A DNA stretch of 64,000 nucleotides, from NCBI GenBank assembly GCA_035297265.1, contig DATGZH010000018.1, positions 1 through 64,000 of the forward strand, read 5' to 3'. The notes beneath the pieces are model-generated. The model saw only the letters and a list, made by a program, of their open reading frames with translations. It searched no databases and had not been told where the DNA came from. A program made the translations under genes and the position numbers. This document shows, one piece after another, positions 51,199-59,370 of this stretch (position 1 is its first letter; every line of letters begins with the position of its first letter). Source of the stretch: DATGZH01 sp035297265 (lineage in GTDB: Bacteria; Actinomycetota; Acidimicrobiia; Acidimicrobiales; RAAP-2).

Positions 51199-52197
51199 GA
51201 TGCACGCGACGAGCGGGCCTTCGGCGAATGGTTCGCCGCGATAGAGGCCGGCTACGCCGACCTCTATCCGGGCGAGTCCAACTGGACGCTCGAAGAGCTG
51301 CAAGCGCTGGTCCTCGACCCCTGGGGCGCGCACGGCCGGCACTTCGTGTTCGCGGCCCGCGACGGCCAGGGCCGGGTCATGGGCGGTGGCTGGATGAAGC
51401 TCCCGGAGGCCGACAACCGTTCCATGGCCGAGCTCGAGGTCGACGTCCTGCCCGAGTGCCACCGACGGGGCGTCGGCACGGCGGTCGTGGCGGCGATGGA
51501 GCGCTTCGCCGTGGCCGAAGGCCGCAAGGTGGCGATCGGCTTCCAGGAGCTCCCGGTGGAGGGGCCCGACCGCCACCGGGAGGCCCGGGTCTTCGGCGAG
51601 GCGCTCGGTTACGAGGTGGCCATGGTCGGGATCCGCCGTGACCTGACTTTGCCGCCGCCTGACGGCCGCCTCGACGACCTCTGGGAGGCCGGCCTGCCGT
51701 ACGCGGCGGACTACGAGATCGTCGGCTGGCAGGGGAGCACCCCCGATGCCTTCGTCGAGGACCGGCTGACCCTCAACATCCGGATGTCGACGGACCCGCC
51801 CTCGGGCGACCTCGAGCTCGAGACCGAGCACTGGGACGAGGCCCGCCTCCGCCAGAGCGAAGCGCTCGCCACGGCCGCCGGCAACGACATCGTGACCACC
51901 GGGGCCGTGCACCGGCCCTCGGGCCGGCTCGTCGCCTACACGATGATGCGGGTGAACCGGGACGCGCCGGGCAAGGCCCACCAGTGGGCCACGATCGTGC
52001 TCCCCGAGCACCGGGGGCACCGGCTCGGCATCCTCATCAAGGTGGCCAACCTGCGGGCGGTCATGGCCCACTCCCCGGCGACGACCAGGGTCATGACGTT
52101 CAACGCCGAGGAGAACGGGCCGATGGTGGCGGTGAACGAGGCCCTGGGCTGCACGATCCGGGCCAGGGAGCTCAACTGGCAGAAGCGGCTCTCCTGA
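51169..52197 (+). CDS. Tandem-GNAT acetyltransferase
   Basis: 342 residues with two GNAT-fold halves. The first has 'MAELEVDVLPECHRRGVGTAVVAAMERFA', with the acetyl-CoA loop 'RRGVG'; the second has 'HQWATIVLPEHRGHRLGILIKVANLRAV', with 'RGHRLG'. Tandem GNATs include MshD, the last mycothiol enzyme, but the general sequence looks more like uncharacterised actinobacterial members, so I do not name it. The start lies in the GTGGAC repeat and no ribosome site is obvious; a GTG as late as 51193 is possible. Confidence 0.85.
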   Translation: MDVDVDVDVVDARDERAFGEWFAAIEAGYADLYPGESNWTLEELQALVLDPWGAHGRHFVFAARDGQGRVMGGGWMKLPEADNRSMAELEVDVLPECHRRGVGTAVVAAMERFAVAEGRKVAIGFQELPVEGPDRHREARVFGEALGYEVAMVGIRRDLTLPPPDGRLDDLWEAGLPYAADYEIVGWQGSTPDAFVEDRLTLNIRMSTDPPSGDLELETEHWDEARLRQSEALATAAGNDIVTTGAVHRPSGRLVAYTMMRVNRDAPGKAHQWATIVLPEHRGHRLGILIKVANLRAVMAHSPATTRVMTFNAEENGPMVAVNEALGCTIRARELNWQKRLS

Positions 52198-52240
52198 GCG
52201 GGTGCCCGGTCGCGGCACACCCGGGCACCACAATGGGGCG

Positions 52241-52852
52241 GTGCCGTACGAGCAGACCACCTTCGAGCTGCTGACCGCACCGACGCCGCCCCGGTGGCGG
52301 CGCCGTCGGCGGCCGTCCGCACCGACGCCCGAGGTACCGCCCGCCGGCGACGGTCCGGAGGTCGAGGTACGGACGAGCGCGCGGCGCAAGAAGACGGCCA
52401 CCTCGTTCTGGCAGGACGGGCGGATCGTGGTGGTGCTCCCGACGCACGTGCAAGGAGCCGAGCGGGCCGAGCTCGTCCGCTGGCTCGTGGCCCGGACCGA
52501 GGCCCGGCGGCCCCACGTCCGCTCCGGTGACGAGCTCCTCGCCCGCCGGGCGGCCGAGCTGGCCGACCGCTACGTCGACGGTGTGCGCCCGAGGTCCATC
52601 CGCTGGGTCATGAACCAGTCGTCGGTCTGGGGCTCCTGCACCGCCGAGAAGGGCGAGATCCGGGTGTCCCACCGGCTGCGACCGGTGCCCGGCTGGGTGC
52701 TCGACGCGGTGGTGGTGCACGAGCTGGCCCACCTCGTGCACGCCGACCACTCGCCGGAGTTCCACGCGCTGGCCGAGCGCTACCCGAAGCACCGCGAGGC
52801 CGCCGTCTTCCTCGAGGGCTACGCCCTCGGCCTCGAAGGCGCGCCGTCCTGA
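52241..52852 (+). CDS. YgjP/SprT-like zinc metallopeptidase
   Basis: 203 residues. The zinc motif is 'VVHELAHLVHADHSPEFH' (HExxH at 160-164, third His at 175), and the upstream 'SSVWGSCTAEKGEIRVSHRLRPVP' is typical of the YgjP/DUF45 family, whose cellular role is poorly known. The first 45 residues are Pro/Arg-rich and probably disordered. GTG start. Cytosolic, no leader. Confidence 0.87.
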   Translation: MPYEQTTFELLTAPTPPRWRRRRRPSAPTPEVPPAGDGPEVEVRTSARRKKTATSFWQDGRIVVVLPTHVQGAERAELVRWLVARTEARRPHVRSGDELLARRAAELADRYVDGVRPRSIRWVMNQSSVWGSCTAEKGEIRVSHRLRPVPGWVLDAVVVHELAHLVHADHSPEFHALAERYPKHREAAVFLEGYALGLEGAPS

Positions 52853-53193
52853 GGACCGTGGGGTGGTCGGGGACGGCGGTTCGACCCGGTGGCCGAAATT
52901 GGGAACCTCGAACCACCGGATCGGACCGCCCTCGCACCGGGAGGGGGATTCCAGTGCGAGTGCAAGCCGGCACGAGCCAATCACGCCACAACCGGCCGCT
53001 GTCGGGTCGCTCAGCCCGGTGGGCTGCCGGGGATGCGACCCCTCGGCCCGGGTGACCTCCCGTCGAGCGGAGCGTCCGACGGATGGCCGCGAGGACCGGC
53101 AACCCCTAGGTTAACGGGACCGGCCGCGCTCGACACGGGCGACGGCCCGGACCCCCGATGTCGCCGGGCGGCACCGCCCGAGAGGAGCGGGCC
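52853..53193. other. Intergenic region with a GC hairpin, no gene seen
   Basis: No gene in this 341-bp gap. It contains a nested stem, GGGTCGC / GCGACCC (about 53003-53043) enclosing GCCC-ggt-GGGC, and later CCTAGGTTAACGGG (53106-53119), the only AT-containing spot and a likely -10 region for the SDR gene at 53194. Confidence 0.4.
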
Positions 53194-53970
53194 GTGGATC
53201 TCGAGCTCGAGGGCAAGGTCGTACTGGTGACCGGCGGCTCGACCGGCCTCGGGCGGGCTCTGGCCCGGCGCCTCGTGGACGAACAGGCCAAGGTGGCGAT
53301 CTGCGCCCGGGGGGAGGAGCAGCTCCGGGCCGCGGCCGAGGAGCTGCGGGCGGCCGGCGGCGACGTGCTGGATCTCGTGGTCGACGTCAGCGCGCCGACC
53401 GAGCTCGCTCGTCTCGTCGGGGCCACGGTCGAGCGCTTCGGCCGCCTCGACGGCCTCGTCAACAACGCCGGGCGGAGCGCGGCCAAGCCCGTCGACGCCA
53501 CGACCGACGCCGAGTGGGACGAGGACCTCCAGCTGAAGCTCTACGCCGCCGTGCGGCTGGTGCGCCTGGCCCTGCCGGAGCTGCGCAAGTCCCGGGGGGC
53601 CATCCTGAACGTGCTCGCCATCGCGGCCAAGGCACCCGCCGGCGGCTCCGCCCCGAGCTCGGTCTCCCGGGCCGCCGGCATGGCCCTCACGAAGGCCCTC
53701 TCGAAGGAGCTCGGGCCCGAGGGCATCCGGGTCAACGCGGTGCTCATCGGGATGGTGGAGAGCGCGCAGTACGAGCGGATGGCCGCCGCCGCAGGTCGGG
53801 ACCTGGCCGACTTCTACCGGGAGCTGGGCGCCGGGGCCGGCATCCCGCTCGGGCGCATGGGCCGGGCCGAGGAGTTCGGCGACCTGGCCGCCTACCTGCT
53901 GTCGCCCCGGGCCTCGTACGTGACCGGGGTGGCCGTCAACCTCGACGGCGGCCTCAGCGCGGCGGTCTGA
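53194..53970 (+). CDS. SDR-fold protein lacking the catalytic Ser-Tyr-Lys
   Basis: 258 residues with a normal SDR cofactor half: 'VLVTGGSTGLGRALA' and 'LDGLVNNAGR'. In the active-site region, where NxSS and YxxxK are expected, it reads 'LNVLAIAAKAPAGG' and 'APSSVSRAAGMALTKAL': Ser becomes Ala, and Tyr-Lys become Ser-Arg. The C-terminal 'YVTGVAVNLDGG' is typical. It may bind NAD(P) without classical catalysis or use other residues. The GTG at 53194 has AGAGGAG eight bases upstream. Confidence 0.82.
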   Translation: MDLELEGKVVLVTGGSTGLGRALARRLVDEQAKVAICARGEEQLRAAAEELRAAGGDVLDLVVDVSAPTELARLVGATVERFGRLDGLVNNAGRSAAKPVDATTDAEWDEDLQLKLYAAVRLVRLALPELRKSRGAILNVLAIAAKAPAGGSAPSSVSRAAGMALTKALSKELGPEGIRVNAVLIGMVESAQYERMAAAAGRDLADFYRELGAGAGIPLGRMGRAEEFGDLAAYLLSPRASYVTGVAVNLDGGLSAAV

Positions 53971-53978
53971 GCCGGGCG

Positions 53979-54500
53979 GTGCCGACCGACGCCGACGCCG
54001 TCGTCACCGTCGGCGTGGCCGGCGGGCGCAAGCTCGAGGTCGGTCCGCTCCGGGCCGAGGAGCTCGACCCGCTCTTCTCGGTCTTCGCCCGCATCGTGGA
54101 GGACCTCGACGGCTACCCGCACGCCCCGCCGCTCAGCCGGGAGGCTTTTCTCGCCACGTGGACCGGGCCAGAGACGACGGTCGTGGCCGGGCGGCTCGAG
54201 GGCGAGCTCGTGGCCGCCTACTACTTGAAGCCCAACTTCGTCGGCCGGGCGGCCCACATCGCCAACGCCGGCTACCTCGTCGTGGCCGAGCGGCGAGGCG
54301 GGGGCCTCGGCCGGGCGATCGTCGCCGACTCGATCTGGCGGGCCCCCCTCCTCGGTTACGACGCCGTCCAGTTCAACCTGGTCTTCGCGTCCAACCCGGC
54401 CCGCGCCCTCTACGAGGAGCTGGGTTGGCGCGAGGTGGGCCGGGTGCCCGAGGCCGTCGACGGGGAGGACGCCGTCATCTACTGGCGCAAGGTGCCCTGA
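53979..54500 (+). CDS. GNAT-family N-acetyltransferase
   Basis: 173 residues. 'ANAGYLVVAERRGGGLGRAIVADSI' carries the acetyl-CoA pyrophosphate loop 'RRGGGLG', and 'FNLVFASNPARALYEELGWREVGRVP' is the usual C-terminal GNAT motif. Target unknown. GTG start eight bases after the SDR stop, so probably one transcript. Confidence 0.85.
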   Translation: MPTDADAVVTVGVAGGRKLEVGPLRAEELDPLFSVFARIVEDLDGYPHAPPLSREAFLATWTGPETTVVAGRLEGELVAAYYLKPNFVGRAAHIANAGYLVVAERRGGGLGRAIVADSIWRAPLLGYDAVQFNLVFASNPARALYEELGWREVGRVPEAVDGEDAVIYWRKVP

Positions 54501-54549
54501 GCCCCCGGCCCGGGGCCTCCGGGCCGGCGCCGCCGTAGCATGGTCGGCC

Positions 54550-55035
54550 GTGGACACGACGGAGCTGCGCCGCCGGTACGACGACGTCATCGCCGTCGCC
54601 AGCTCGGTGACCTTCGCCACCCCCGTCACCGGCTGGTCGGCCCGGATGGTCGTGGCCCACCTCGTGCTCCACGACCGGTTGCTCCTCGATGGCTTCGAGA
54701 CGGGAACGTTCGACGGGGCCCCGGCGCTCGACGAAGAGCGGGTGCGGGCCGAGCCCGACCCCCTGCGCGGCCTCGAGCGGTCGAGCGCCGACCTCGTGGC
54801 CTACCTGGCGGCGCTCTCCACCGAAGCGGCCGAGCGGGAGATCGCCGTGTCGATCAATGGCCGCCCGGCCGAGGACCAGCTGAGCATCCACCGGGTCGTC
54901 GACGTCCACACCTACGTCCACCTGCCGGGCCGTTTCGAACAGCTGCAGTCGCTCCGGATCCCGCCGCGCGGTGCGCCCAAGGTGCGGGTCACCCCCCGGC
55001 AGATCGACGCCGGTTGGGACTTCCTCCATCCGTAG
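54550..55035 (+). CDS. DinB/maleylpyruvate-isomerase-like protein
   Basis: 161 residues forming what looks like a four-helix DinB-type bundle: 'GWSARMVVAHLVLHDRLLLDG' (helix 2 with His) and 'SIHRVVDVHTYVHLPGRFEQL' (His cluster) place three or four His as possible metal ligands. Such proteins include mycothiol-dependent isomerases and many with unknown roles. GTG start, 49 bp after the acetyltransferase. Confidence 0.65.
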   Translation: MDTTELRRRYDDVIAVASSVTFATPVTGWSARMVVAHLVLHDRLLLDGFETGTFDGAPALDEERVRAEPDPLRGLERSSADLVAYLAALSTEAAEREIAVSINGRPAEDQLSIHRVVDVHTYVHLPGRFEQLQSLRIPPRGAPKVRVTPRQIDAGWDFLHP

Positions 55036-55093
55036 GAGAGCGGCGGTCATTGCGGCGGTCTGACCAGTCGCCCGCTTGGGCAAGACTGGAGGC

Positions 55094-56056
55094 GTGCGAC
55101 AGGTCCACCCGCCGACGCCCGCCGACCTGGCGGGGGCCGAGGAGGTGGTCCGGCGCTTCCTGCCGGTGACCCCGGTCGTCGCCGCTCCCCTGCTCGGCGA
55201 AGATGTGCACCTCAAGCTGGAGCTCCTCCAGCCGACCGGCTCGTTCAAGGTGCGCGGCGGGCTGGCTGCGGTGGCCGCCGCGCACCGGCGCCAGCCCGAC
55301 GTCCCCCTCGTGGCGGCGTCGGCCGGCAACCACGGCCTGGGGGTGGCCTACGCCGCCGACCGCTTGGGCTGTGAGGCGACGGTCGTCGTGGCCGAGAACG
55401 CCGCGCCGGCCAAGGTCCGGGCGCTCCACCGCTACGGAGCGGCGCTCGTCCGCCACGGTACGACCTACGACGAGGCCGAGGCGCACGCCCTCGAGCTCGC
55501 CGAGGCCAAGGGGTGGCACTTCGTCTCGCCCTACAACGACCCCGACGTCATCGCCGGCCAGGCCACCCTCGGCCGGGAGCTCCTGTCGCAGGTGCCCGAC
55601 ATGGCGACGCTCGTCGTCCCGCTCGGCGGCGGCGGGCTGCTGTCGGGGGTCGGCCTGGCGACCGAAGGCACCGGGGTGCACCTCGTCGGCGTCGAGCCGG
55701 AGCACGCGGCGGCGATGATGGCCGCGGTGGCCGCCGGCCGGGTCGTCCCGGTCGAGCTGGGTCCCACGATGGCCGACGGCCTGGCCGGGAACCTCGAGGA
55801 GGGGTCGGTGACCGTCGACCTCGCCCGGCGCCTGGCCTCCGAGCTCCTCACCGTGAGCGAGGGGGAGATCGCCGAGGCCGTGCGCTTCCTCGCCTTCGAC
55901 GTGGGGCTGGTGGTCGAGGGGGCCGGGGCGGTGGGCGTGGCCGTGGTCCGCAACGGGACGGTCTCGACCGGGCGCGGGCCCGCCGTTGTCCTCATCACCG
56001 GGCGCAACATCTCGGCCGAGCTCTTGGTGCAGGTCCTCTCGGCCGGACCGGTCTGA
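55094..56056 (+). CDS. PLP-dependent threonine dehydratase / serine racemase-like enzyme
   Basis: 320 residues of the fold-type II PLP family. The Schiff-base Lys is in 'PTGSFKVRGG' (Lys52), 'ASAGNHGLGVAYAA' binds substrate carboxylate, 'PLGGGGLLSG' holds the PLP phosphate, and 'VVLITGRNIS' closes the site. It lacks the C-terminal ACT-like regulatory domain of biosynthetic IlvA, so it is of the catabolic or racemase type. GTG start. Confidence 0.9.
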   Translation: MRQVHPPTPADLAGAEEVVRRFLPVTPVVAAPLLGEDVHLKLELLQPTGSFKVRGGLAAVAAAHRRQPDVPLVAASAGNHGLGVAYAADRLGCEATVVVAENAAPAKVRALHRYGAALVRHGTTYDEAEAHALELAEAKGWHFVSPYNDPDVIAGQATLGRELLSQVPDMATLVVPLGGGGLLSGVGLATEGTGVHLVGVEPEHAAAMMAAVAAGRVVPVELGPTMADGLAGNLEEGSVTVDLARRLASELLTVSEGEIAEAVRFLAFDVGLVVEGAGAVGVAVVRNGTVSTGRGPAVVLITGRNISAELLVQVLSAGPV

Positions 56057-56063
56057 CCGTCGC

Positions 56064-57125
56064 TCAGCGGCGGGTCCGCTGGCGCCGGGTCGTCGCCGGC
56101 CGCTCGGCGGGGGCTTCCTCGGCGGGGTCCTTCGCCGCCTCGGGCGCGGCCGCCGGCGGCTCGTCGGCGGGGGCCTCCTCGGCCGGGGGCGCCGGGCTCT
56201 CCTCCGTGGCGACGGCGCTCGTCTGGGAGGCCACCAGGTCGGGGTAGGTCGACTGCCACTCCATCTCGAACGGGCCGTCGGGCACCCGGGCGACGGCCAC
56301 GTCCCTCGGCACCTCGACCGGGGTGACGACGGTGCCCTCGGTCATCGCCACGGGGAGCTTGGCCACCCAGGCCACCTCGACGTCGACCGAGATCGTGTCG
56401 TCCCCCTCGTCACCGGCCGCCTCGGTCCCGCCCTCGGCCCGGGCCTCGAAGACGCCGACCGCCTGCGGGGCGGCGTAGACGAGAGTGCCGTCGCCGATCC
56501 AGGGGACGGGCACGTCGCAGCGGAAGACGAGCTCGGTGCCCGGCGTCTGTTGGCGCTCGAAGACGCTCACCCAGGCCTCGGCCACACCCACGATGACGCC
56601 CTCCCGCCCGTCGGCCACGAGGGTCCAGTCGCCCACGACGCCCCGGGTGGCGGTCACGAGGAAGTGCGTCGCGCCGCCGAAGCTGAGGGTCTTGGCCGGG
56701 ATCGTCCAGGGCAGGATGAACAGCCGCACGACCGACCCGGCCACCGCCACCCGGACCGGGCGGCCGTCGGCCAGGAGCGGCCGGAGCCCCATCACGAGGT
56801 ACTCCTCGGCCGCCGGCGTGACGAGGGACTCGTCGACCTCGGCCTCGGAGATCTGCCAGGGGTCGCCCTCGATGACGTTGAACGCCTGGAGGGCCTCGGC
56901 GTCGGTGCCGAGGACGCCGAGGAGGCCGTGCAGGCCCTCGGACTTCCTCGGGACCACGGTCTTCGGCAGGCGTCGGGGGCCGACGCAGACCACCTCGCGC
57001 CCGGAGGAGTCCGCGCCCAGCTGGAAGCTCTCGGACGCGAGCACCGCGGCTTCGAGGGGTGTCTGGGGCGAGTACGTGATCTCGGCCACGCGCCGCCGGT
57101 CGGGCCTCAGGCTGTAGTTGTCCAT
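56064..57125 (-). CDS. Hypothetical protein with a Pro/Ala/Glu-rich tail
   Basis: 353 residues, no family recognised. The main part (1-300) is mixed alpha/beta with many beta strands ('VRVAVAGSVVRLFILPWTIPAKTLSFGG', 'GTLVYAAPQAVGVFEA') and no hydrophobic leader; the last 50 residues are low complexity ('AEEAPADEPPAAAPEAA') ending in basic 'RRQRTRR'. Its start lies about 190 bp from the divergent questin-oxidase-like gene. A GTG two codons upstream is an alternative start. Confidence 0.7.
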   Translation of the reverse strand: MDNYSLRPDRRRVAEITYSPQTPLEAAVLASESFQLGADSSGREVVCVGPRRLPKTVVPRKSEGLHGLLGVLGTDAEALQAFNVIEGDPWQISEAEVDESLVTPAAEEYLVMGLRPLLADGRPVRVAVAGSVVRLFILPWTIPAKTLSFGGATHFLVTATRGVVGDWTLVADGREGVIVGVAEAWVSVFERQQTPGTELVFRCDVPVPWIGDGTLVYAAPQAVGVFEARAEGGTEAAGDEGDDTISVDVEVAWVAKLPVAMTEGTVVTPVEVPRDVAVARVPDGPFEMEWQSTYPDLVASQTSAVATEESPAPPAEEAPADEPPAAAPEAAKDPAEEAPAERPATTRRQRTRR

Positions 57126-57314
57126 CGTGACCGCTCCGCGCCCCCGCCCCCGGCTGCTGCCGCCCCCACACCTCGGCGGAGCAACGCTACCACCCGGGGT
57201 TTTGGTGGCGACCCTCGACCCCGGCCCCACCCGGTCCGACCTGCCCCGGGGCCTGCGAGGGGGTCCGCCGGGGCCCCGGTGCCGGGGGCGGGCCGTCCGG
57301 CCATACTGGGCCCG

Positions 57315-58364
57315 TTGGCTCCTCCTGACGGTGGTGCGCGAGACGAGCTCGACGAGGCGCTCCGGCGCCTGCGCGGCTTCGGGCCGGAGTTCGGCCCGGG
57401 CTTCGCCAACCACGGCCCGATGGCGGCCGAGGCCCTCGTGGCCCTCGACCGGGCCGACGCCGTGCCGGGCTTCGTCGACCGTTACGTCGGCCATCTCGAA
57501 CCGTTCGTCGGCGCAGGTTCGGCCCTCGGCGACGACGAGTGGGAGGGCGCGCTCGGGGCGTTCGACCGCTTCGCCGACTGGCGGGCCCGCTTCGACCGCG
57601 AGGTGGCGGAGGACCCGGTCGACGAGGCCCTCGCCCGGTGGGTGCCGCGCCTCGCCCCCGGGGCCATCGCCGCGGCGGGCCACGGCCTGCTCCGCACGGC
57701 CCACGCCCGGCGGTCGCTGTCGGCGGCCGACACGCCGGCGCGGCGCCAGGAGCTGGCCAGCGGCCTCGCCTACTGGGCGGCCCGCTACCAGGAGCTCCCC
57801 GGACCGCCGCTCCTCGTGGGCGACCGGGGCGTGGAAGCCGCGCTGGCCGGGCTCCCCGTCCTCCCCGAGGAGGCCCCGGACGAGTTCCTCATCGCGAGCC
57901 AGGTCAAGCACGTGGAGATGGTGGCGGCGCCCTTCGAGCAGGCGGTGGCGGCGCTCGCCGACCCGCCCGACGCCTCGGCCGCCCTCGTGGCCCTCGCCGC
58001 CGGCGGCGCCCGCGGCTATCTGAGCAACGTCAACCGGGGCCACGGCATCGCCCTCCTGCACGCGGTCACGATCCCGATGGCCCTCGACCTGCTGCTCCCC
58101 GCGGTCGACCCGGCCGACCGCCCCACGGTCTTCGCCTACCTCTGGCAGGCGATGGCGGCCATCCACGTCGCCTACACGCCGGACCGGGAGGACCCGACAC
58201 CCGGCCCGGCCGGGAGCCGGGAGCACCTGGTCGAGGCGGCAGTCGAGTCGGGCGACGAGCACGCCATCAAGCTGGCCGAGGCGGCGCTGCGGGCCTTCGA
58301 CCGCTCCGGCGACCCCGCTCTCACCGCGGCGGCCACCGACGCGGCCGACCGCTTCGTCGCCTGA
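57315..58364 (+). CDS. Questin-oxidase-like protein (DUF4243)
   Basis: About 349 residues. 'FGPGFANHGPMAAEALVALDR' and 'FLIASQVKHVEMVAAPFE' together with 'HGIALLHAVTIPMALDLLLP' match the DUF4243/questin oxidase-like family, which includes a fungal Baeyer-Villiger-type ring-opening enzyme; the bacterial role is unknown. No ATG or GTG lies before the conserved region, so a TTG at 57315 is the best start, giving an N-terminus of normal length. Confidence 0.75.
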   Translation: MAPPDGGARDELDEALRRLRGFGPEFGPGFANHGPMAAEALVALDRADAVPGFVDRYVGHLEPFVGAGSALGDDEWEGALGAFDRFADWRARFDREVAEDPVDEALARWVPRLAPGAIAAAGHGLLRTAHARRSLSAADTPARRQELASGLAYWAARYQELPGPPLLVGDRGVEAALAGLPVLPEEAPDEFLIASQVKHVEMVAAPFEQAVAALADPPDASAALVALAAGGARGYLSNVNRGHGIALLHAVTIPMALDLLLPAVDPADRPTVFAYLWQAMAAIHVAYTPDREDPTPGPAGSREHLVEAAVESGDEHAIKLAEAALRAFDRSGDPALTAAATDAADRFVA

Positions 58365-58381
58365 CCTCGCCTCCCGCGTCC

Positions 58382-59122
58382 TCAGAAGAGGGTGTCGGAC
58401 CGGCCGGAGGGCGCGGCGTACTCGGCCAGCACGTCCGGCGTGTCGTTGCGCACGTTGCCCACCTTGGGGTCCACCCGGTGGTGCCGGAGCGTGCCGCGCG
58501 GCGGTGGGCGGAGCAGGCCCCGCAGCTCGTGCTGGTCCCCGTCGGGGTCGAGCCACACGTCGAAGACCTCGGGGTCGAGCACGACCGGCATGCGGTCGTG
58601 GATGCCGTCCATGTCGGGGCCGGCCGTGGTCGTGACGATCGTGCAGGACCGGATCCAGGCCTCCGGGTCGTCCTCTGGCCGGCGCTCGTCGCGCCAAAAG
58701 GCGAAGAGGCCGGCGAAGGCCATGGGGTCGCCGTCGGCCCGCTGGAAAAAGTGGGGCTGGCGGCCCCGCCCGGGGACCTTGCGCCACTCGTAGAAGCCGT
58801 CGGCCGGGATGAGGCCCCGGTGCTTCTCGAAGGCGGCGCGGAACGACGGCTTCGTGGCGATGGTCTCAGCCCGGGCGTTGAAGAGCCGGCTCCCGCCCGA
58901 GGGGTCCTTCGCCCAGGAGGGGACGAGACCCCACCGGTAGAGGCGGAGCACCCGCTTCGGCTCCTCGTCGGGCCGCCGGCGCAGGGTGACGCCGTCGATG
59001 AGGGTGGTCGGGCCGACGTTCCAGGTCGGCTGGTCGTCCCGGTCCACCCCCTCGGCCAGTTCGGCGTCGAAGTAGCGGGCCAGCCGGGCCGGCGGCGTGT
59101 AGAGGGCGATGCGTCCGCACAT
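58382..59122 (-). CDS. SRAP (YedK/HMCES) protein
   Basis: 246 residues of the SOS-response-associated peptidase family, which shields abasic sites in single-stranded DNA by a thiazolidine crosslink to Cys2. 'MCGRIAL' gives Cys2 once Met is removed, Asn35 is in 'PTWNVGPT', 'LIPADGFYEWRK' carries the Glu, and 'GIHDRMPVVL' the His. All catalytic residues are present. It faces the APC permease divergently. Confidence 0.92.
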   Translation of the reverse strand: MCGRIALYTPPARLARYFDAELAEGVDRDDQPTWNVGPTTLIDGVTLRRRPDEEPKRVLRLYRWGLVPSWAKDPSGGSRLFNARAETIATKPSFRAAFEKHRGLIPADGFYEWRKVPGRGRQPHFFQRADGDPMAFAGLFAFWRDERRPEDDPEAWIRSCTIVTTTAGPDMDGIHDRMPVVLDPEVFDVWLDPDGDQHELRGLLRPPPRGTLRHHRVDPKVGNVRNDTPDVLAEYAAPSGRSDTLF

Positions 59123-59262
59123 GGAGTAGAGAGAGGATACGGGCCGGCGGTGACGGCCGAGACGGCCGACGCCCGCGCCCGCCACCGGGCGCGATCCGTC
59201 GCCAAACCCCCCCTCTCGCGGAGGAATGCGGAGCCTCGCCACCCCCCCTCAGCGAAAAGGGG

Positions 59263-59334
59263 TGCAATTTCCCGGGGATTGCCCAATAATGATCGCCAAC
59301 GGGCGCCAAGGGGGGCTGCCGAGGCCCGTTGGCG
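59263..59334 (+). promoter_or_regulatory. Promoter and leader hairpin of the APC permease
   Basis: TGCAAT (59263-59268), 16 bp, AATAAT (59285-59290) form a sigma70-like promoter. Transcription would begin at about the foot of a perfect 11-bp stem, CGCCAACGGGC (59294-59304) with GCCCGTTGGCG (59324-59334), 19-base loop. The ribosome site follows 20 bases later. The stem could stabilise the 5' end or act in attenuation. Confidence 0.55.
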
Positions 59335-59370
59335 TGCGCGCCGGCAGCTGCCAAGGGGAGGACCGCACGC

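Noticed and set aside
52853..53193. tRNA gene or SAM-type riboswitch in the gap before the SDR
   Set aside because: GGTTCGA and CGGCAACC fragments occur, but no cloverleaf or riboswitch core can be folded around them.
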